Positions 36,904-46,979 of a stretch of DNA of 64,000 nucleotides are shown piece after piece. Under the pieces are notes generated by a model. It was not told where the DNA came from and ran no database searches. It saw nothing but the letters and a program-made list of their open reading frames with translations. Source of the DNA: CADCTP01 sp963849885. GTDB taxonomy: Bacteria > Actinomycetota > Actinomycetes > Mycobacteriales > CADCTP01. Where the stretch lies: NCBI GenBank assembly GCA_963849885.1, contig CAWKIV010000019.1, positions 186,001-250,000 of the forward strand, in the 5' to 3' direction. Every line of letters begins with the position of its first letter. Position 1 is the first letter of the stretch. The position numbers and the translations under genes were made by a program.

Positions 36904-39065
36904 GTGGCTCGAGGAGGCCAGCGCCAGGCGAGCGCTCGCCGTGCCGCCCCGCGGAAGCCGCCATCCGCCCGCCCCCGCGGTGACCGCGGCGACGTCGTCT
37001 CGGTGCTCGCCCGGAGCGTCCGTGAGGTCGAGGCGGCTGTCCAGCGCGGCCGCGTGACGCCCGGCGTGCGGGCCAAGTTCCAGGCCGTCGCCCTGATGCT
37101 GCGGGAGGAGCGTGCCCGCGTGCGGGCGGCGGGCGGAAGCGACAGTCGCCGGGCTGAGCAGCTCAAGCGCTTGGAGGGCATCGCGGCCATCCTCGCGACG
37201 ACCGCCGTCCGGGACGCCGGGCTGCTGGCGTTGCTCGCCGAGGACGCCGACGTCTCCGACGCGGCCCGGTCGCTCAGGCGGGAGATGTTGCGGGACCTCG
37301 GCATCGAGTCGGCGCCCGAGGAGATCGCGCCGGCGGAGGCCGCGGCCGCTCCCGCCGGCACGGAGCGGCGGGTCGTGCCGCAGTCGGTGATCTCCGGGCA
37401 GCTGGCGAACCCCTTCCTCGCCCCTGACTTCTCCGCCGTTCCGCAGCGCACCTCCCGCCCGCGTCGCCTGCCCGGATGGGAGCTGCTCGGCCCGCTGCTG
37501 AGTTCCTTCGAGCGCGCCGGTGGGGGAGCCCCGGCATGCATGGCGCTCCCGGCGCCGACGGCCCGGTTCACGCCGGCGGGCCTGGAGCTGATGCCGCACC
37601 AGGGGCAGCTGGTCGCCGCGGCCGCTGCCGGCCACCGGACGTTCCTGCTCGCCGACGAGCCGGGTCTGGGCAAGACGGCCCAGGCGCTGCTCGCCGCGGA
37701 CGCGGCGAAGGCCTTCCCGCTGCTCGTCGTCGTGCCGAACGTCGTCAAGACCAACTGGGCCCGGGAGGCGGCCCGCTGGACGCCGCACCGCACGGCCACC
37801 GTGGTGCAGGGCGACGGCGAGACCGTCGACGGCTTCGCCGACATCGTCGTGCTCAACTACGAGCTGCTCGACCGCCACCTGGGCTGGCTCGGCAGCTTCG
37901 GCTTCCGCGGCATGGTCGTGGACGAGGCCCACTTCATCAAGAACAAGACCTCGCAGCGCTCGCAGCACGTCCTCGCGCTCTCTGACCGCATCCGGTCCCG
38001 TACGGCGCGGCCGCTGCTGATGGCGCTGACCGGCACCCCGCTGATCAACGACATCGAGGACTTCCGGGCGATCTGGCAGTTCCTCGGCTGGATCGACGAC
38101 AGCAAGCCCCTCGGGGAGCTGCTGGACGCGCTCGAGGACACCGGCCTGACGCCCGCCGACCGGGGCTTCTACGCCGCGGCGCGGCAGTGCGTGATCGACC
38201 TCGGCATCGTGCGCCGCCGCAAGCTCGAGGTGGCCGCCGACATCCCCGCCCGCCGCATCGCCGACCTTCCCGTCGAGCTGGGCGGACCGGCCGGCCGGTC
38301 GATCCGGGCGGCCGAGCGGCGACCTCGCCGGCCGGATGGTGACGCGGTACGAGACCGCGCTCGCGAACCGGTCCTCCGACGCCGCCGTCGAGGGCATCGA
38401 CCACGACCTCGTCCGCCGGGTGGCCCGGTCGGAGCTGAAGGACGCGACGGGCGCGCAGTCCGGCGAGAACGTGTTCACCATGATGCGACGCATCGGCCAG
38501 GCGAAGGCCGAGCTGGCCGCGGACTACGCGGCGCAGCTGGCCCACAGCGCCGGCAAGGTCGTCTTCTTCGCCAAGCACGTCGACGTGATGGACGCCGCCG
38601 AAGCGACCTTCGCCCGGCAGGGCGATGCGCTTCTCGTCGATCCGTGGCGACCAGACGTCCAAGGCGCGGCAGGCGAACATCGACGCCTTCGTGAACGACC
38701 CGGACGTCGCCGTCGCGGTGTGCTCGCTGACCGCGGCCGGCGTGGGCCTGAACCTGCAGGTCGCCTCGAACATCGTGCTGGCCGAGCTGTCCTGGACCGA
38801 CGCGGAGCAGACCCAGGCCATCGACCGCAGCCACCGCATCGGGCAGGCCGAGCCGGTCACCGCGTGGCGCATCATCGCCGCGCAGACCATCGACGCCCGG
38901 ATCGCCGAGCTGATCGACAGCAAGGCGGGGCTTGCCGCCCGGGCGCTGGACGGGTCCGACGAGGAGGTCTCCTCGTCGGCCGACGTGCAGCTCGAGGCGC
39001 TGGTCGCATTGCTGACGGATGCGCTACGGGCGTCGTCCGGACCTGGCGGCAGCCCGGCCTCCTGA
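36904..39065 (+). CDS. SNF2-type helicase (SMARCAL1/HepA-like), two frameshifts
   Basis: About 720 residues after correcting slips near 38315 and 38640. GTG 36904 follows GAGGAGG. The N-terminal 180 residues are a helical, Arg/Ala-rich region of unknown role. Then come Q-like LMPHQGQLVAAAAAGHRTFL, motif I DEPGLGKTAQAL, motif II VVDEAHFIKN and motif III LTGTPLIND. The second RecA domain is out of frame in places: KVVFFAKHVDVMDAAE, then AAGVGLNLQVASNIVLAELS and motif VI QAIDRSHRIGQ. It is an ATP-driven DNA translocase, likely in repair or fork remodelling. The conserved second half argues for sequence errors or very recent mutations. Confidence 0.75.
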
Positions 39066-39164
39066 CCGGCTCTCGGCCGGTCCGGCCATCCCGACCACGC
39101 TCCACCGCAGGTCACGGTCGCTGCGTCGTCGACAGATCCCTCGTCGACGGGTGCGCGGCGGGCG

Positions 39165-40840
39165 TCAGACGGCGAGGGTGCCGCGCATCTCGATGGCGAT
39201 CTGCGACGCGTCGAGATTGGCCAGCGCGCTGGTCCAGCACGTCCGCGTCGAAGGTGCCGTTGTCGCGCGCGTCGAGCAGCGCCGACCGCTGCGCCGCGAG
39301 GACCGCGAGCCGGTGCCTCTTCGCGACGTCGAACCCCTCCGGCGTGGGGTCGCTCGCGGGTCGCGGCGGCTCCGGGACCGTCTCGGCGCTCGTCCTGCAG
39401 GAGCTCGAAGATCCGGGTCCGCTCGGCGTTGGTCTGCTCGTCGATCGCGGCCTGGTCGACCTTCGGCGTGATGAGGCGGAGCAGCGGGCCGATGGTGCCG
39501 CCCTGGACGAGGAGCGACATCACCGCGACCGCGAACGCGATGAGCACGAGGACCGATCGCTGCGGGGTGTCCTCGGGGAGCGTCTGCGCCGCGGCGACGG
39601 TCACCGCGCCGCGCATGCCCGCCCACACGACCACGGTGCCCTCGCGCCACCGAGCGGCTCGCGGCGGAAGTAGTCGATGTCGGCGAGCACCTGGGTGACC
39701 CGCGCGCGCGAACCGGTCGAGGTCGCGCTCGGAGACCTTGCGCCCCGGCGCGGCGTTCATCTCGTCGAAGGACTCCTGCTTGCCCTCCGACGTGGTCATC
39801 TTCTCCTGCATGCCCTGCAGCCGGGCCTGCATCTGCTCGCCGCGCTGGGACCGGCGGCCGAGGACGCCGAGCAGCGGCGCGACGTACGCCGCGCGGACCA
39901 GGATGGTCAGCACGAGCGCGCCGGCCGCGACCAGCACCGCGGTCCCGACCCCGGCGTGATCCTGCTCGACGTTGGTCACGATCGACTTGATCTGGACGCC
40001 CATCGTCAGGAACACCGCCCCCTCGAGGACGAGCTCGACCGTGCGCCAGTTCTGCGAGTCCGACAGCCGGTTCTGCGGCGAGAGATCCCGCGGCGCACGG
40101 ATCCCGGTGACCAGGCCGGCGACGACGGCGGCGACGAGACCGGAGGCCCCGAGCACTCGGCCGGCACGGAGGCGATGAACGGCACCGTGAACGAGATGAC
40201 GGTGTTGACGGTCGGGTCGGTCACCCGCTTGCGGACGACGAGGTTGAGCCAGCCGACGACGCCAGCCGATGACGACCGCGACGACGACCGAGTACGCGAA
40301 CGTGCCGACCGCGCCCCAGAACGAGAACGACGCGGCCGTCGCGACGATCGCGGTGCGGAGCAACACGAGCGCGGTCGCGTCGTTGAGCAGGCTCTCGCCG
40401 TCGAGGATCGCCACGACCCGCTTGGACACCGACGTCTGCTTGATGATCGACGTGGCCACGGCGTCGGTCGGGCTGACGATCGCACCGAGGGCGACACCCC
40501 ACGCGAACCCGAGTCCCGGAATGACGAGCATGAAGAACAGGCCGAGCACGCAGCGCGCTGCCGACGACGAGGAGCACCGACAGGCCGCTGATCGCCCCGA
40601 ACTCGCGGCGGAAGTTCATCGCCGGCATCGACACCGCCGCCGAGTAGAGCAGCGGCGGCAGGACGCCCTCGAGGATCCACTCGGGCTCGATGTGCATCGA
40701 CCGAACACCGGCAGGAAGCTCGCCGCGACGCCGACCGCCACGAGCACCAGGGCGACGCGATCCCCAGCCGCGGACCGACGGACGGTCGCGGCGGCGATCA
40801 CCAGCAGCGCGACCACGATCACGACGAGGAGCTCAGTCAC
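39165..40840 (-). pseudogene. CPA1-type Na+/H+ antiporter with several frameshifts
   Basis: GTG 40840 opens TELLVVIVVALLVIAAATVR. Later blocks lie in shifting frames: EWILEGVLPPLLYSAAVSMP, then GLGFAWGVALGAIVSPTDAV with the ion-binding Asp, VVAILDGESLLNDATALVLL, TVNTVISFTVPFIA, GAVFLTMGVQIKSIV, GMRGAVTVAAAQTLPEDTPQ, and a cytoplasmic C-terminus ending ASQIAIEMRGTLAV. About 560 residues in total, normal for NhaP-like exchangers. At least four one-base slips occur. It is either a decayed gene or error-prone sequence; the topology otherwise looks complete. Confidence 0.65.
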
Positions 40841-40966
40841 GTGCCCAGACTTGCAGTCGCTGCGGGGTAGTGCGGCCAGGGTCTGCGCTGGTGTGCCTCA
40901 TCCCTGGCGGGTGAGCCAGGCCCGGGCGAAAATGTGTCTACTCGGCCTGCCGAACGGCGGGGGTCG

Positions 40967-41791
40967 ATGAACATCTTCATTGCGGTGCTCATCGTGGTCG
41001 TGGTGACCGCGGTTGCGGTCGCGGCGATGCTGCTGGTGCGTCGCACTGCGCCGGATGGCAGCTACTTCCACGATGGTGATCGCGCCGCGGGCGTGTTCGG
41101 TGTGTTGGCGACCGGCTTCGCGGTGCTGCTGGGTTTCGTGGTGTTCCTGGCGTTCGCCAGCTATGACTCGGCGAGGTCCGGCGCGGAGGACGAAGCCGTG
41201 ATCGTGGCGCAGCAGGTCGAGACGGCCCAGTTCTTCCCGCCGCCGGTGGCCGGAGAGCTGAGCGCCGAGCTGGTCTGCTACGCCCGGTCGGTGGCTGGGG
41301 TGCAGTGGGAGCGGATGGAGGCCGGCACTCTCGGCGAGGAGCTCAACCCGTGGGGTTCCGAGTTGTTCCGGACGTTGCGAACCGTCAAGCCGCAGACCGC
41401 CACCGAGCAGTCGGCCTTCGACACCTGGCTCGCCCAGAGGTCGGCTCGTGAAGCGGCCCGCAACCACCGCATCCACGGAGCGGCCGGCGTGATCCCGGCA
41501 CCGCTGTGGGTGGTGCTGTTCTTCACCTCCGGGCTGATCTTCGTGTACATGCTGTTCTTCGCCGACAGTGGCGAGCGGGTGGTCGTTCAGGCGCTGCTGA
41601 TGGGCACCGTGGTCTCCGTCATCACGGCCCTGCTGCTCCTGCTCAGCTCGCTCAACGACCCGTTCCACGGCGGCGTCGGCGGCCTTCGGCCGGTGGCGAT
41701 GGAGCGGACGCTGCAGATCATCGATCAGGAGCTCCAGCTCGCGGGCCGACATGAGCTTCCGCCCTGCGATGCCCGCGGCAACCCGCGGTAG
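40967..41791 (+). CDS. Bestrophin-like/DUF4239 membrane protein
   Basis: 274 residues from ATG 40967. The N-terminal membrane segments are FIAVLIVVVVTAVAVAAMLL and GVFGVLATGFAVLLGFVVFL. A soluble middle (about 70-180) follows, with EDEAVIVAQQVETAQFFPPP, and then two more segments (LWVVLFFTSGLIFVYMLFF and ALLMGTVVSVITALLLLLSS). This 2+2 layout fits the DUF4239 family, possibly channel-like. It is followed after 8 bp by a gene of the same layout, so the two probably form one complex. Confidence 0.65.
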   Translation: MNIFIAVLIVVVVTAVAVAAMLLVRRTAPDGSYFHDGDRAAGVFGVLATGFAVLLGFVVFLAFASYDSARSGAEDEAVIVAQQVETAQFFPPPVAGELSAELVCYARSVAGVQWERMEAGTLGEELNPWGSELFRTLRTVKPQTATEQSAFDTWLAQRSAREAARNHRIHGAAGVIPAPLWVVLFFTSGLIFVYMLFFADSGERVVVQALLMGTVVSVITALLLLLSSLNDPFHGGVGGLRPVAMERTLQIIDQELQLAGRHELPPCDARGNPR

Positions 41792-41799
41792 GCCGTCCG

Positions 41800-42591
41800 A
41801 TGAACTGGTTGAGCTCGCTGCCGGTGGGGACGCTCGTGCTGGGCTGGCTCGCTCTCGCGCTGCTGGTCGCCGTCGTCGCCCGGCTGGCCATCCGCGCGTT
41901 GGTGCCGGCCGCGGAGCATGAGCACGTGCAGCGGATCGCCTCGCCGCTCATGCCGGCGCTGGGCGCTGCCTTCGCGATCTTCACGGCGCTCACCTTGTCC
42001 AGCGAGGCCGCGTACCTGCGCTCCGCGGAGAACGTCGTGAGCGACGAGGCGGCGGCCGCCGCACGCCTGGCCTGGGCAGCGACCAGCGCGGGCGTCCAGT
42101 CGCAGCCGATCCAGTCGGCGCTGCGCGACTACCTGCAGACCACCCGCGCCAGGGAGTGGAGCGGTGACGCGGCGGCCAGCGGCGACGACCCGGTCACCGG
42201 GGATGCCATCGCACGGTTGGAGCGGGCAGTGCGCGCAGAGGCAGCCCGGCCCGGGCTGGGGACGCCGGCGAGCACCGAACTGCTCGTCGCCCTTGACGCT
42301 CTGACCAGCGGCCGTCGGACGCGCGTCGCGGCGGCCTCGCGCGAGATTCCGACGCTGTACGTCGTCACCCTGGTGGCGAGCGGCGTCGCGTTGATCGCCA
42401 ACGCCGGAGCGCTGGCCTTCCTCAGCAGCCTGCGGACCTCACTGCTCGTCCTGGGCCTGGCGAGCGTGGTCGGCCTCAGCCTGGCCCTCCTGTTCGCACT
42501 CAGCGCTCCCTGGCGAGGACCGCTCATCGTCAGCGGACACCCGATCGACGCGGTCGTCCACGACCTGCAAACCGGCTTCTTCGACCCCTAG
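41800..42591 (+). CDS. DUF4239-like membrane protein (partner of the preceding gene)
   Basis: 263 residues, ATG 8 bp after the previous stop. Membrane segment VLGWLALALLVAVVARLAIR is followed by PALGAAFAIFTALTLSSEAA, then a soluble domain with AENVVSDEAAAAARLAWA, and C-terminal segments LYVVTLVASGVALIANAGAL and SLLVLGLASVVGLSLALLFA. It ends PIDAVVHDLQTGFFDP, comparable in place to the ending GGLRPVAMERTLQIID of its neighbour. The pair looks like an ancient duplication. Role unknown. Confidence 0.6.
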   Translation: MNWLSSLPVGTLVLGWLALALLVAVVARLAIRALVPAAEHEHVQRIASPLMPALGAAFAIFTALTLSSEAAYLRSAENVVSDEAAAAARLAWAATSAGVQSQPIQSALRDYLQTTRAREWSGDAAASGDDPVTGDAIARLERAVRAEAARPGLGTPASTELLVALDALTSGRRTRVAAASREIPTLYVVTLVASGVALIANAGALAFLSSLRTSLLVLGLASVVGLSLALLFALSAPWRGPLIVSGHPIDAVVHDLQTGFFDP

Positions 42592-42687
42592 CAACCCACT
42601 GACCCGGCTCGGCGTCAGGGCGGCCGCGCTCCGCGCCGGGCTTCGGCACCTCGGCCGCAGTCGCCCTGTCATACCCGGAGGCGGATC

Positions 42688-43140
42688 ATGGATGAGCCGG
42701 CGCGCGGACTGGTCTTGGAGCTGAAGCGTGTTCTGGAGGTGCCCCGCGGGCGGGTCTTCCGCGCGCTCACCGAGCCTGCGGAGCTGGCGAGGTGGTGGGG
42801 TCCGCAGGGGTTCACGACCCCGGAGATGGACCTCGATCTGCGCGTCGGGGGCAGCTATCGCTTCACGATGCAGCCGCCGGACGGGGAGCCGTTCCACCTC
42901 TGCGGGGAGTTCCGTGCGATCGACCCGCCGAGCCGGCTGGTCTACAGCTTCCGCTGGGAGGAACCCGATCCCGACGACCGGACGACCGTGGTCACGATCT
43001 CGCTCCTCGACGTCGGAGAGGCCACCGAGCTGTCGCTCCGGCAGGGCGAGTTCGCCACCGAGGCCCGGCTCGCGCTGCACCGGGATGGCTGGACCGACTC
43101 CTTCGACAAGCTGCGCGAGCACGTGATGTCAGGCTCCTAG
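42688..43140 (+). CDS. SRPBCC/AHSA1-family protein
   Basis: 150 residues. Classical AHSA1 features: LKRVLEVPRGRVFRALTEPA, ELARWWGPQGFTTPEMDLDL, RVGGSYRFTMQPPDGEPFHL, RLVYSFRWEEP and the terminal HRDGWTDSFDKLREHV. It stands alone with GGAGG upstream, and its ligand is unknown. It is unlike the ArsR-linked homologue at 32007 in sequence, so it was probably acquired separately. Confidence 0.8.
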   Translation: MDEPARGLVLELKRVLEVPRGRVFRALTEPAELARWWGPQGFTTPEMDLDLRVGGSYRFTMQPPDGEPFHLCGEFRAIDPPSRLVYSFRWEEPDPDDRTTVVTISLLDVGEATELSLRQGEFATEARLALHRDGWTDSFDKLREHVMSGS

Positions 43141-43156
43141 CCGGCCACTCGGCCGG
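43141..43156 (+). terminator. Hairpin terminator of the AHSA1 gene
   Basis: CCGGCC-ACTC-GGCCGG starts directly after the stop codon: six GC pairs around a tetraloop. Confidence 0.45.
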
Positions 43157-43179
43157 AGCCCTGCTGCTCGCCGCCTGCG

Positions 43180-43196
43180 GGACGGCTCGTCCGTCC
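43180..43196 (-). terminator. Hairpin terminator of the SGNH lipoprotein gene
   Basis: GGACGG-CTCGT-CCGTCC lies 40 bp beyond the stop of the - strand lipoprotein gene, forming a pair with the hairpin at 43141 for the convergent gene. Confidence 0.4.
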
Positions 43197-43236
43197 TGCC
43201 CGGTGATCGCTTGCGTGGCCGGCACGGGGCAGGGGA

Positions 43237-43871
43237 TCAGGTGAAGAAGGTCTCCCAGACCAGGTCGGCGTACTTCCTGTGGCCGCTGACACTGAGGTGG
43301 CTGTAGTCCGGGGTCAGGTCGGCGACCGTGATCGAAGGTAGATGCGCGCGTCCGGCGCGGACGCGCTGATGGCCCGCAGCGCCGTGGTCAGCGTGCGGGC
43401 GAAGGGCGCGTAGTTCTGCGCGTCGGTGCCGTCGCAGCGGATGTCGTTGTCCAGGATCTCGACGAGGACGACGCCCGGGGCCGGCCGGACACCGGCCACG
43501 TCGCGCGCCTGCTGCAGCAGGTTGGCCACGGTGGCGCCGTTCTCGGCCAGGTTCGCGGTGTGCCCCTCGTACTCCGGCGAGCGAGCCGCCAGGCGCCGGT
43601 AGACGCTGTCGACCGCGGGGTTGGTCCCGGTGGCCCACGAGTTCTCTTTGACGTCCCGGCCGCGGTTGGCGGGGTCGGTGTCGTAACCGGTCGCGCCGGA
43701 GTGACCCAGGACCACCACGGAGCGCCCGGACTCGGCGGCCGGGACGGTGGCGGCCGACGACGGCGCCACCGGACCCGGACCGGCGCCCGAGGAGCAGCCC
43801 GCGACGAGCAGGACGGCCAGGACGGCACCGGCCGAGACGACGGACTGTCGGCTGAGGCCACCAGAGGTCAT
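43237..43871 (-). CDS. SGNH/GDSL-family lipoprotein hydrolase, frameshift near 43335
   Basis: About 211 residues after one slip. ATG 43871 follows GGAG. A lipoprotein signal is clear: basic start, VVSAGAVLAVLLVAGCSSG with the lipid-attachment Cys near residue 28. The catalytic Ser block is VVVLGHSGATGYD, and a second block is TANLAENGATVANLL. The C-terminal Asp-His block PDYSHLSVSGHRKYADLVW is reached only by changing frame at about 43335, after ARIYL. It is probably a membrane-anchored esterase or deacetylase outside the cell. If the frameshift is real, the His is lost. Confidence 0.65.
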
Positions 43872-43992
43872 CGCAGCTCCCCGATCCCGGTCAGGCCGCT
43901 GAAGACAGCCGACCTCGGGGGAGCACACCCCGGCCGACCAGAGTCAGTGTCGCGCGCCGGCACGGCGCCCGTCCGGGAGTCCACGATGTGTG

Positions 43993-44379
43993 TCAGTGCC
44001 GGGCGTACGGGGCGGCGACCACGTAGATGGATGCCGTGACCGTGCCCTGGGGCGTGTGCACCGTGGCTACGGCGCGTTGATAGCCAGGTCCTTCGAAGTC
44101 GTCCAGGCGTGGCCAGTGGGCTGGCAGGTCGACCGACTCGAAGACGTGGACGGCGATGGTGGGGCCGTCGGGGTCGAGGGTCAGCGCCGGATACCCGATG
44201 CTGGCGCCCCAGCCGGCGTCGACGAGCGTTCCATGGACGTGGCCCTCGAACCAGCGGCCGGCAAGCCCGTCGAGCTGATGGTGGTTCGGCCGACCCGGGG
44301 CCAGGCTGCCGTAGGTCGCCAAGCGGTGGAGAGCCGAATCCCGAGCAGTTTCCCGCCCGGGCTGTCCGTCACCGCCCAT
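43993..44379 (-). CDS. Gamma-glutamylcyclotransferase-like (GGCT/AIG2) protein
   Basis: 128 residues from ATG 44379; GTG 44415 would add 12. The family's substrate loop LATYGSLAPGRPNHHQL is present, with FEGHVHGTLVDAGWGASIGY and the acidic catalytic region LDDFEGPGYQRAVATVHT. It cleaves or binds gamma-glutamyl amines with 5-oxoproline release. It is far from the GS-like operon, so no functional tie can be claimed. Confidence 0.75.
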   Translation of the reverse strand: MGGDGQPGRETARDSALHRLATYGSLAPGRPNHHQLDGLAGRWFEGHVHGTLVDAGWGASIGYPALTLDPDGPTIAVHVFESVDLPAHWPRLDDFEGPGYQRAVATVHTPQGTVTASIYVVAAPYARH

Positions 44380-44515
44380 GTCCTCGACCTCATCACCGAG
44401 TGCCGCCAGCCGCACCCTACGGTCGTCCGTACCCGGAGCACCGCTGGTCGTGCGCCTCGAAGGTCCTGTCAGCCCGGATCGTCTGCGCGGGTCGCTGGGT
44501 CACACCGGAGGGGCA

Positions 44516-45748
44516 CTACCCCAGCTGGTCGCGGCGGCGGGTCAGGTAGGCGGTCTCGGCGGTGTTGCCCGCCAGCTCGATGGCCTTGTCGTACGCCGCG
44601 CGCGACTCCTGCCTGCGGCCCAGCCGGCGCAGCAGGTCGGCGCGGGTCGCATGGTAGGCGTGATAGCCGGCCAACCTCTCCTCGAGACGGTCGACGGTCG
44701 CCAGCGCCACCTCCGGGCCGTCGAGCTCGGCGACCGCGATGGCCCGGTTGAGGGCGACGATCGGCGAGGGGTCGAGGCGGACGAGCTGGTCGTAGAGCGC
44801 GACGACCTGCGACCAGTCGGTGTCGCGTACGTCGCCGACGGAGGTGTGCACGGCGTTGATCGCGGCGAGGATCTGGTAGCGACCCGGAGCCACCCCGGCC
44901 GCCAGGCGCTCGCGCACCAGCCGATGACCCTCGGTGATCAGCGCCGCGTCCCAGGCCCCACGGTCCTGCTCGCCGAGGGTGACCAGGTGGCCGTTCGCCG
45001 AGACGCGGGCGGTGCGGCGGGCCTCGGTGAGGAGCATCAGCGCCAGCAGCCCGGCCACCTCACCGTCCTCCGGCATGAGGGCACGGATCAGGCGAGTGAG
45101 CCGGATCGCTTCGGCGGTCAGGTCGTGACGTACGGGATCGGTGTCGGGGCCGGTCGCCAGGTAGCCCTCGTTGAAGACGAGGAAGAGGACGGCGAGTACG
45201 CCGGAGACGCGGGCCGGGAGATCCTCCGCGGACGGCACCCGGTACGGGATCCGAGCCGCCTTGATCTTGGCCTTCGCGCGGGTGATCCGCCGCTCCATGG
45301 TGGTCTCCTGCACCAGGAAGGCACGGGCGATCTCGGGCACGGTCAGACCGCCGACCATGCGCAGCGTCAGCGCCACGCGGGTCTCCGTCGCGAGCGCCGG
45401 GTGACAGCAGGTGAAGATCAGTCGGAGCCGCTCGTCGTCGATGGCGCCGAGAGGCTCGGGCGGGTCGTCGTCGTACACCATCTGAGCCTCCTTCTGCTTG
45501 TCGTCGCGCTTGTTCTCGCGCCGGATCCGGTCGATGGCCTTGCGGTTGGCGGTGGTGGTCAGCCAGCCGCCGGGGTTGGGGGGTACGCCGTCGGCCGGCC
45601 ACCGCTCGACGGCGGTCGCGAACGCCTCGGCCGCCGCCTCCTCGGCGATGTCGAGATCGCCGAAACGCCTGGTCAGGGAGGCGACCAGGCGGGCCCACTC
45701 CTCGTGGTGGACCCGGGTGATCGCCTCCCGGACGTCGAGGGCGCTCAC
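44516..45748 (-). CDS. ECF42-type RNA polymerase sigma factor with TPR-like C-domain
   Basis: 410 residues. Sigma region 2 is EWARLVASLTRRFGDLDIAE and WLTTTANRKAIDRIRRENKR; region 4 is LTLRMVGGLTVPEIARAFLV and TMERRITRAKAKI. The remaining 230 residues form an alpha-helical DUF6596/TPR-like domain (FLVFNEGYLATG, DTDWSQVVALYDQLVRLDPS). No anti-sigma gene is nearby, as expected for ECF42, where the C-terminal domain itself controls activity. The GTG start overlaps the YCII stop (GTGA). Confidence 0.88.
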   Translation of the reverse strand: MSALDVREAITRVHHEEWARLVASLTRRFGDLDIAEEAAAEAFATAVERWPADGVPPNPGGWLTTTANRKAIDRIRRENKRDDKQKEAQMVYDDDPPEPLGAIDDERLRLIFTCCHPALATETRVALTLRMVGGLTVPEIARAFLVQETTMERRITRAKAKIKAARIPYRVPSAEDLPARVSGVLAVLFLVFNEGYLATGPDTDPVRHDLTAEAIRLTRLIRALMPEDGEVAGLLALMLLTEARRTARVSANGHLVTLGEQDRGAWDAALITEGHRLVRERLAAGVAPGRYQILAAINAVHTSVGDVRDTDWSQVVALYDQLVRLDPSPIVALNRAIAVAELDGPEVALATVDRLEERLAGYHAYHATRADLLRRLGRRQESRAAYDKAIELAGNTAETAYLTRRRDQLG

Positions 45749-46068
45749 AGGAACGGCCGCACCTCGATCTTCCGGTTGCAGGCCTTCGAGCCCTCGGCGG
45801 CGAGCTTGAGCGCCACGTCGAGGTCGGGAGCCTCCATGATCCAGAAGCCGATGAGGTACTCCTTCGACTCCAGGAAGGGCCCGTCGGTGAACATCGCCTC
45901 CCCACCCCGGTTGTCGATGACGGTCGCCGAGCTGGGCGACGCGAGACCACCGGCGAAGACCCAGTGACCGTCCGCCTTGAGCCGGTCGTTGTACACGTCG
46001 ATGTCCGCCATCTCGTCCGGGGTGGCGAGGCCGGCCCCGTCATCGATCACGGAAACCAGGTACTGCAT
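45745..46068 (-). CDS. YCII/DGPF-domain protein (ECF42 partner)
   Basis: 107 residues with the diagnostic DGPF motif in MFTDGPFLESKEYLIGFWIM and an opening strand QYLVSVIDDGAG. DGPF genes are the conserved partner of ECF42 sigma factors and are usually their targets. It lies between the RibD-like gene and the sigma gene, with translational coupling to the latter. Confidence 0.85.
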   Translation of the reverse strand: MQYLVSVIDDGAGLATPDEMADIDVYNDRLKADGHWVFAGGLASPSSATVIDNRGGEAMFTDGPFLESKEYLIGFWIMEAPDLDVALKLAAEGSKACNRKIEVRPFL

Positions 46069-46136
46069 CTCAGATCATCTCCTGTCGATCGGGGTGCGCC
46101 CTCGTGGGCGGTCGGTCGTCTGGTGCGGCACCTGCG

Positions 46137-46760
46137 TCACGTGCTCGGGTCGGGCCTGGCCACCTCGTACTGCGGGCGGCCGGTGGGCCGGTACACCTGG
46201 ATGGTCACCCCCTTCGGGGTGGTTCGTGAGTCGACCAGCTCGAGCGCCGTGTCCGGGCCGGAGTCGGGGAACAGCCGCGTGCCCTGGCCGATGACCACGG
46301 GATAGATGAGCAGGATGATCTCGTCGACCAGGTGGTTGTCCAGCAGCCAGCGGATCAGGGTGCCGCCGCCGTGCACCTGCAGCTCGCCCGTCTGCTCGGC
46401 CTTCAGCTCGCCGACGGCGGCGGCGAGGTCGCCGGAGAGGACGGTCGTGTCCGCCCATGCCGGGTCGGTGAGTGTGTTCGACGCGACGTACTTGGGCCGC
46501 GTGTTCAACGCCGAGGCGATGGGGTTGGCCGAGTCCGTCATCACCCCCCAGGAGCCGGCGAAGACCTCGTAGGTCCACCGGCCGAACAGGAACGCGTCGG
46601 CGCGCTGGTAGACCTGGCCGAGGAACGCCGCGGCCTCGCTGTCGAACAGCGGCATGGCCCATCCGCCGCGCTCGAATCCGCCCCTGCGGTCCTCGTCCGG
46701 CCCGCCGAGTCCCTGCATCACTCCGTCGACGGAGACGTTCGTGACGGTCGTCAGTTTCAT
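46137..46760 (-). CDS. RibD C-terminal/dihydrofolate reductase-like protein
   Basis: 207 residues: VTNVSVDGVMQGLGGPDEDR at the N-terminus, then DAFLFGRWTYEVFAGSWG and KYVASNTLTDPAWADTTVL. LQVHGGGTLIRWLLDNHLVD and YPVVIGQGTRLFP follow. It is an NADPH-fold reductase of unknown substrate. It probably heads the transcript of the YCII and ECF42 genes (68 bp gap). It is the intact kind of gene that the 6312-6464 scar once was. Confidence 0.82.
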   Translation of the reverse strand: MKLTTVTNVSVDGVMQGLGGPDEDRRGGFERGGWAMPLFDSEAAAFLGQVYQRADAFLFGRWTYEVFAGSWGVMTDSANPIASALNTRPKYVASNTLTDPAWADTTVLSGDLAAAVGELKAEQTGELQVHGGGTLIRWLLDNHLVDEIILLIYPVVIGQGTRLFPDSGPDTALELVDSRTTPKGVTIQVYRPTGRPQYEVARPDPST

Positions 46761-46979
46761 GATCGCTGTTCCCTCCTCCCTGGGGCGCTCCTCGTGAGCG
46801 GCCTCTCACCCCGGCTACGAACACCTCGGCCCCGATCCGACACCGCCTCGGGACCTCTTTCGCGGACGTTCTGGTACGCCGGCCGGGCGACCGCCCGTCA
46901 GCCGGTGATCCAGGCCGACCTCGTCGAGGCCTGACTATGGTCGGGCCGCGGACAGCCGAGCGGGAGGGACGAGGACCTG

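Noticed and set aside
43993..44379. Gamma-glutamylcyclotransferase as part of the GS-like catabolic operon
   Set aside because: It lies 25 kb away with unrelated neighbours; shared substrate chemistry alone is not evidence.
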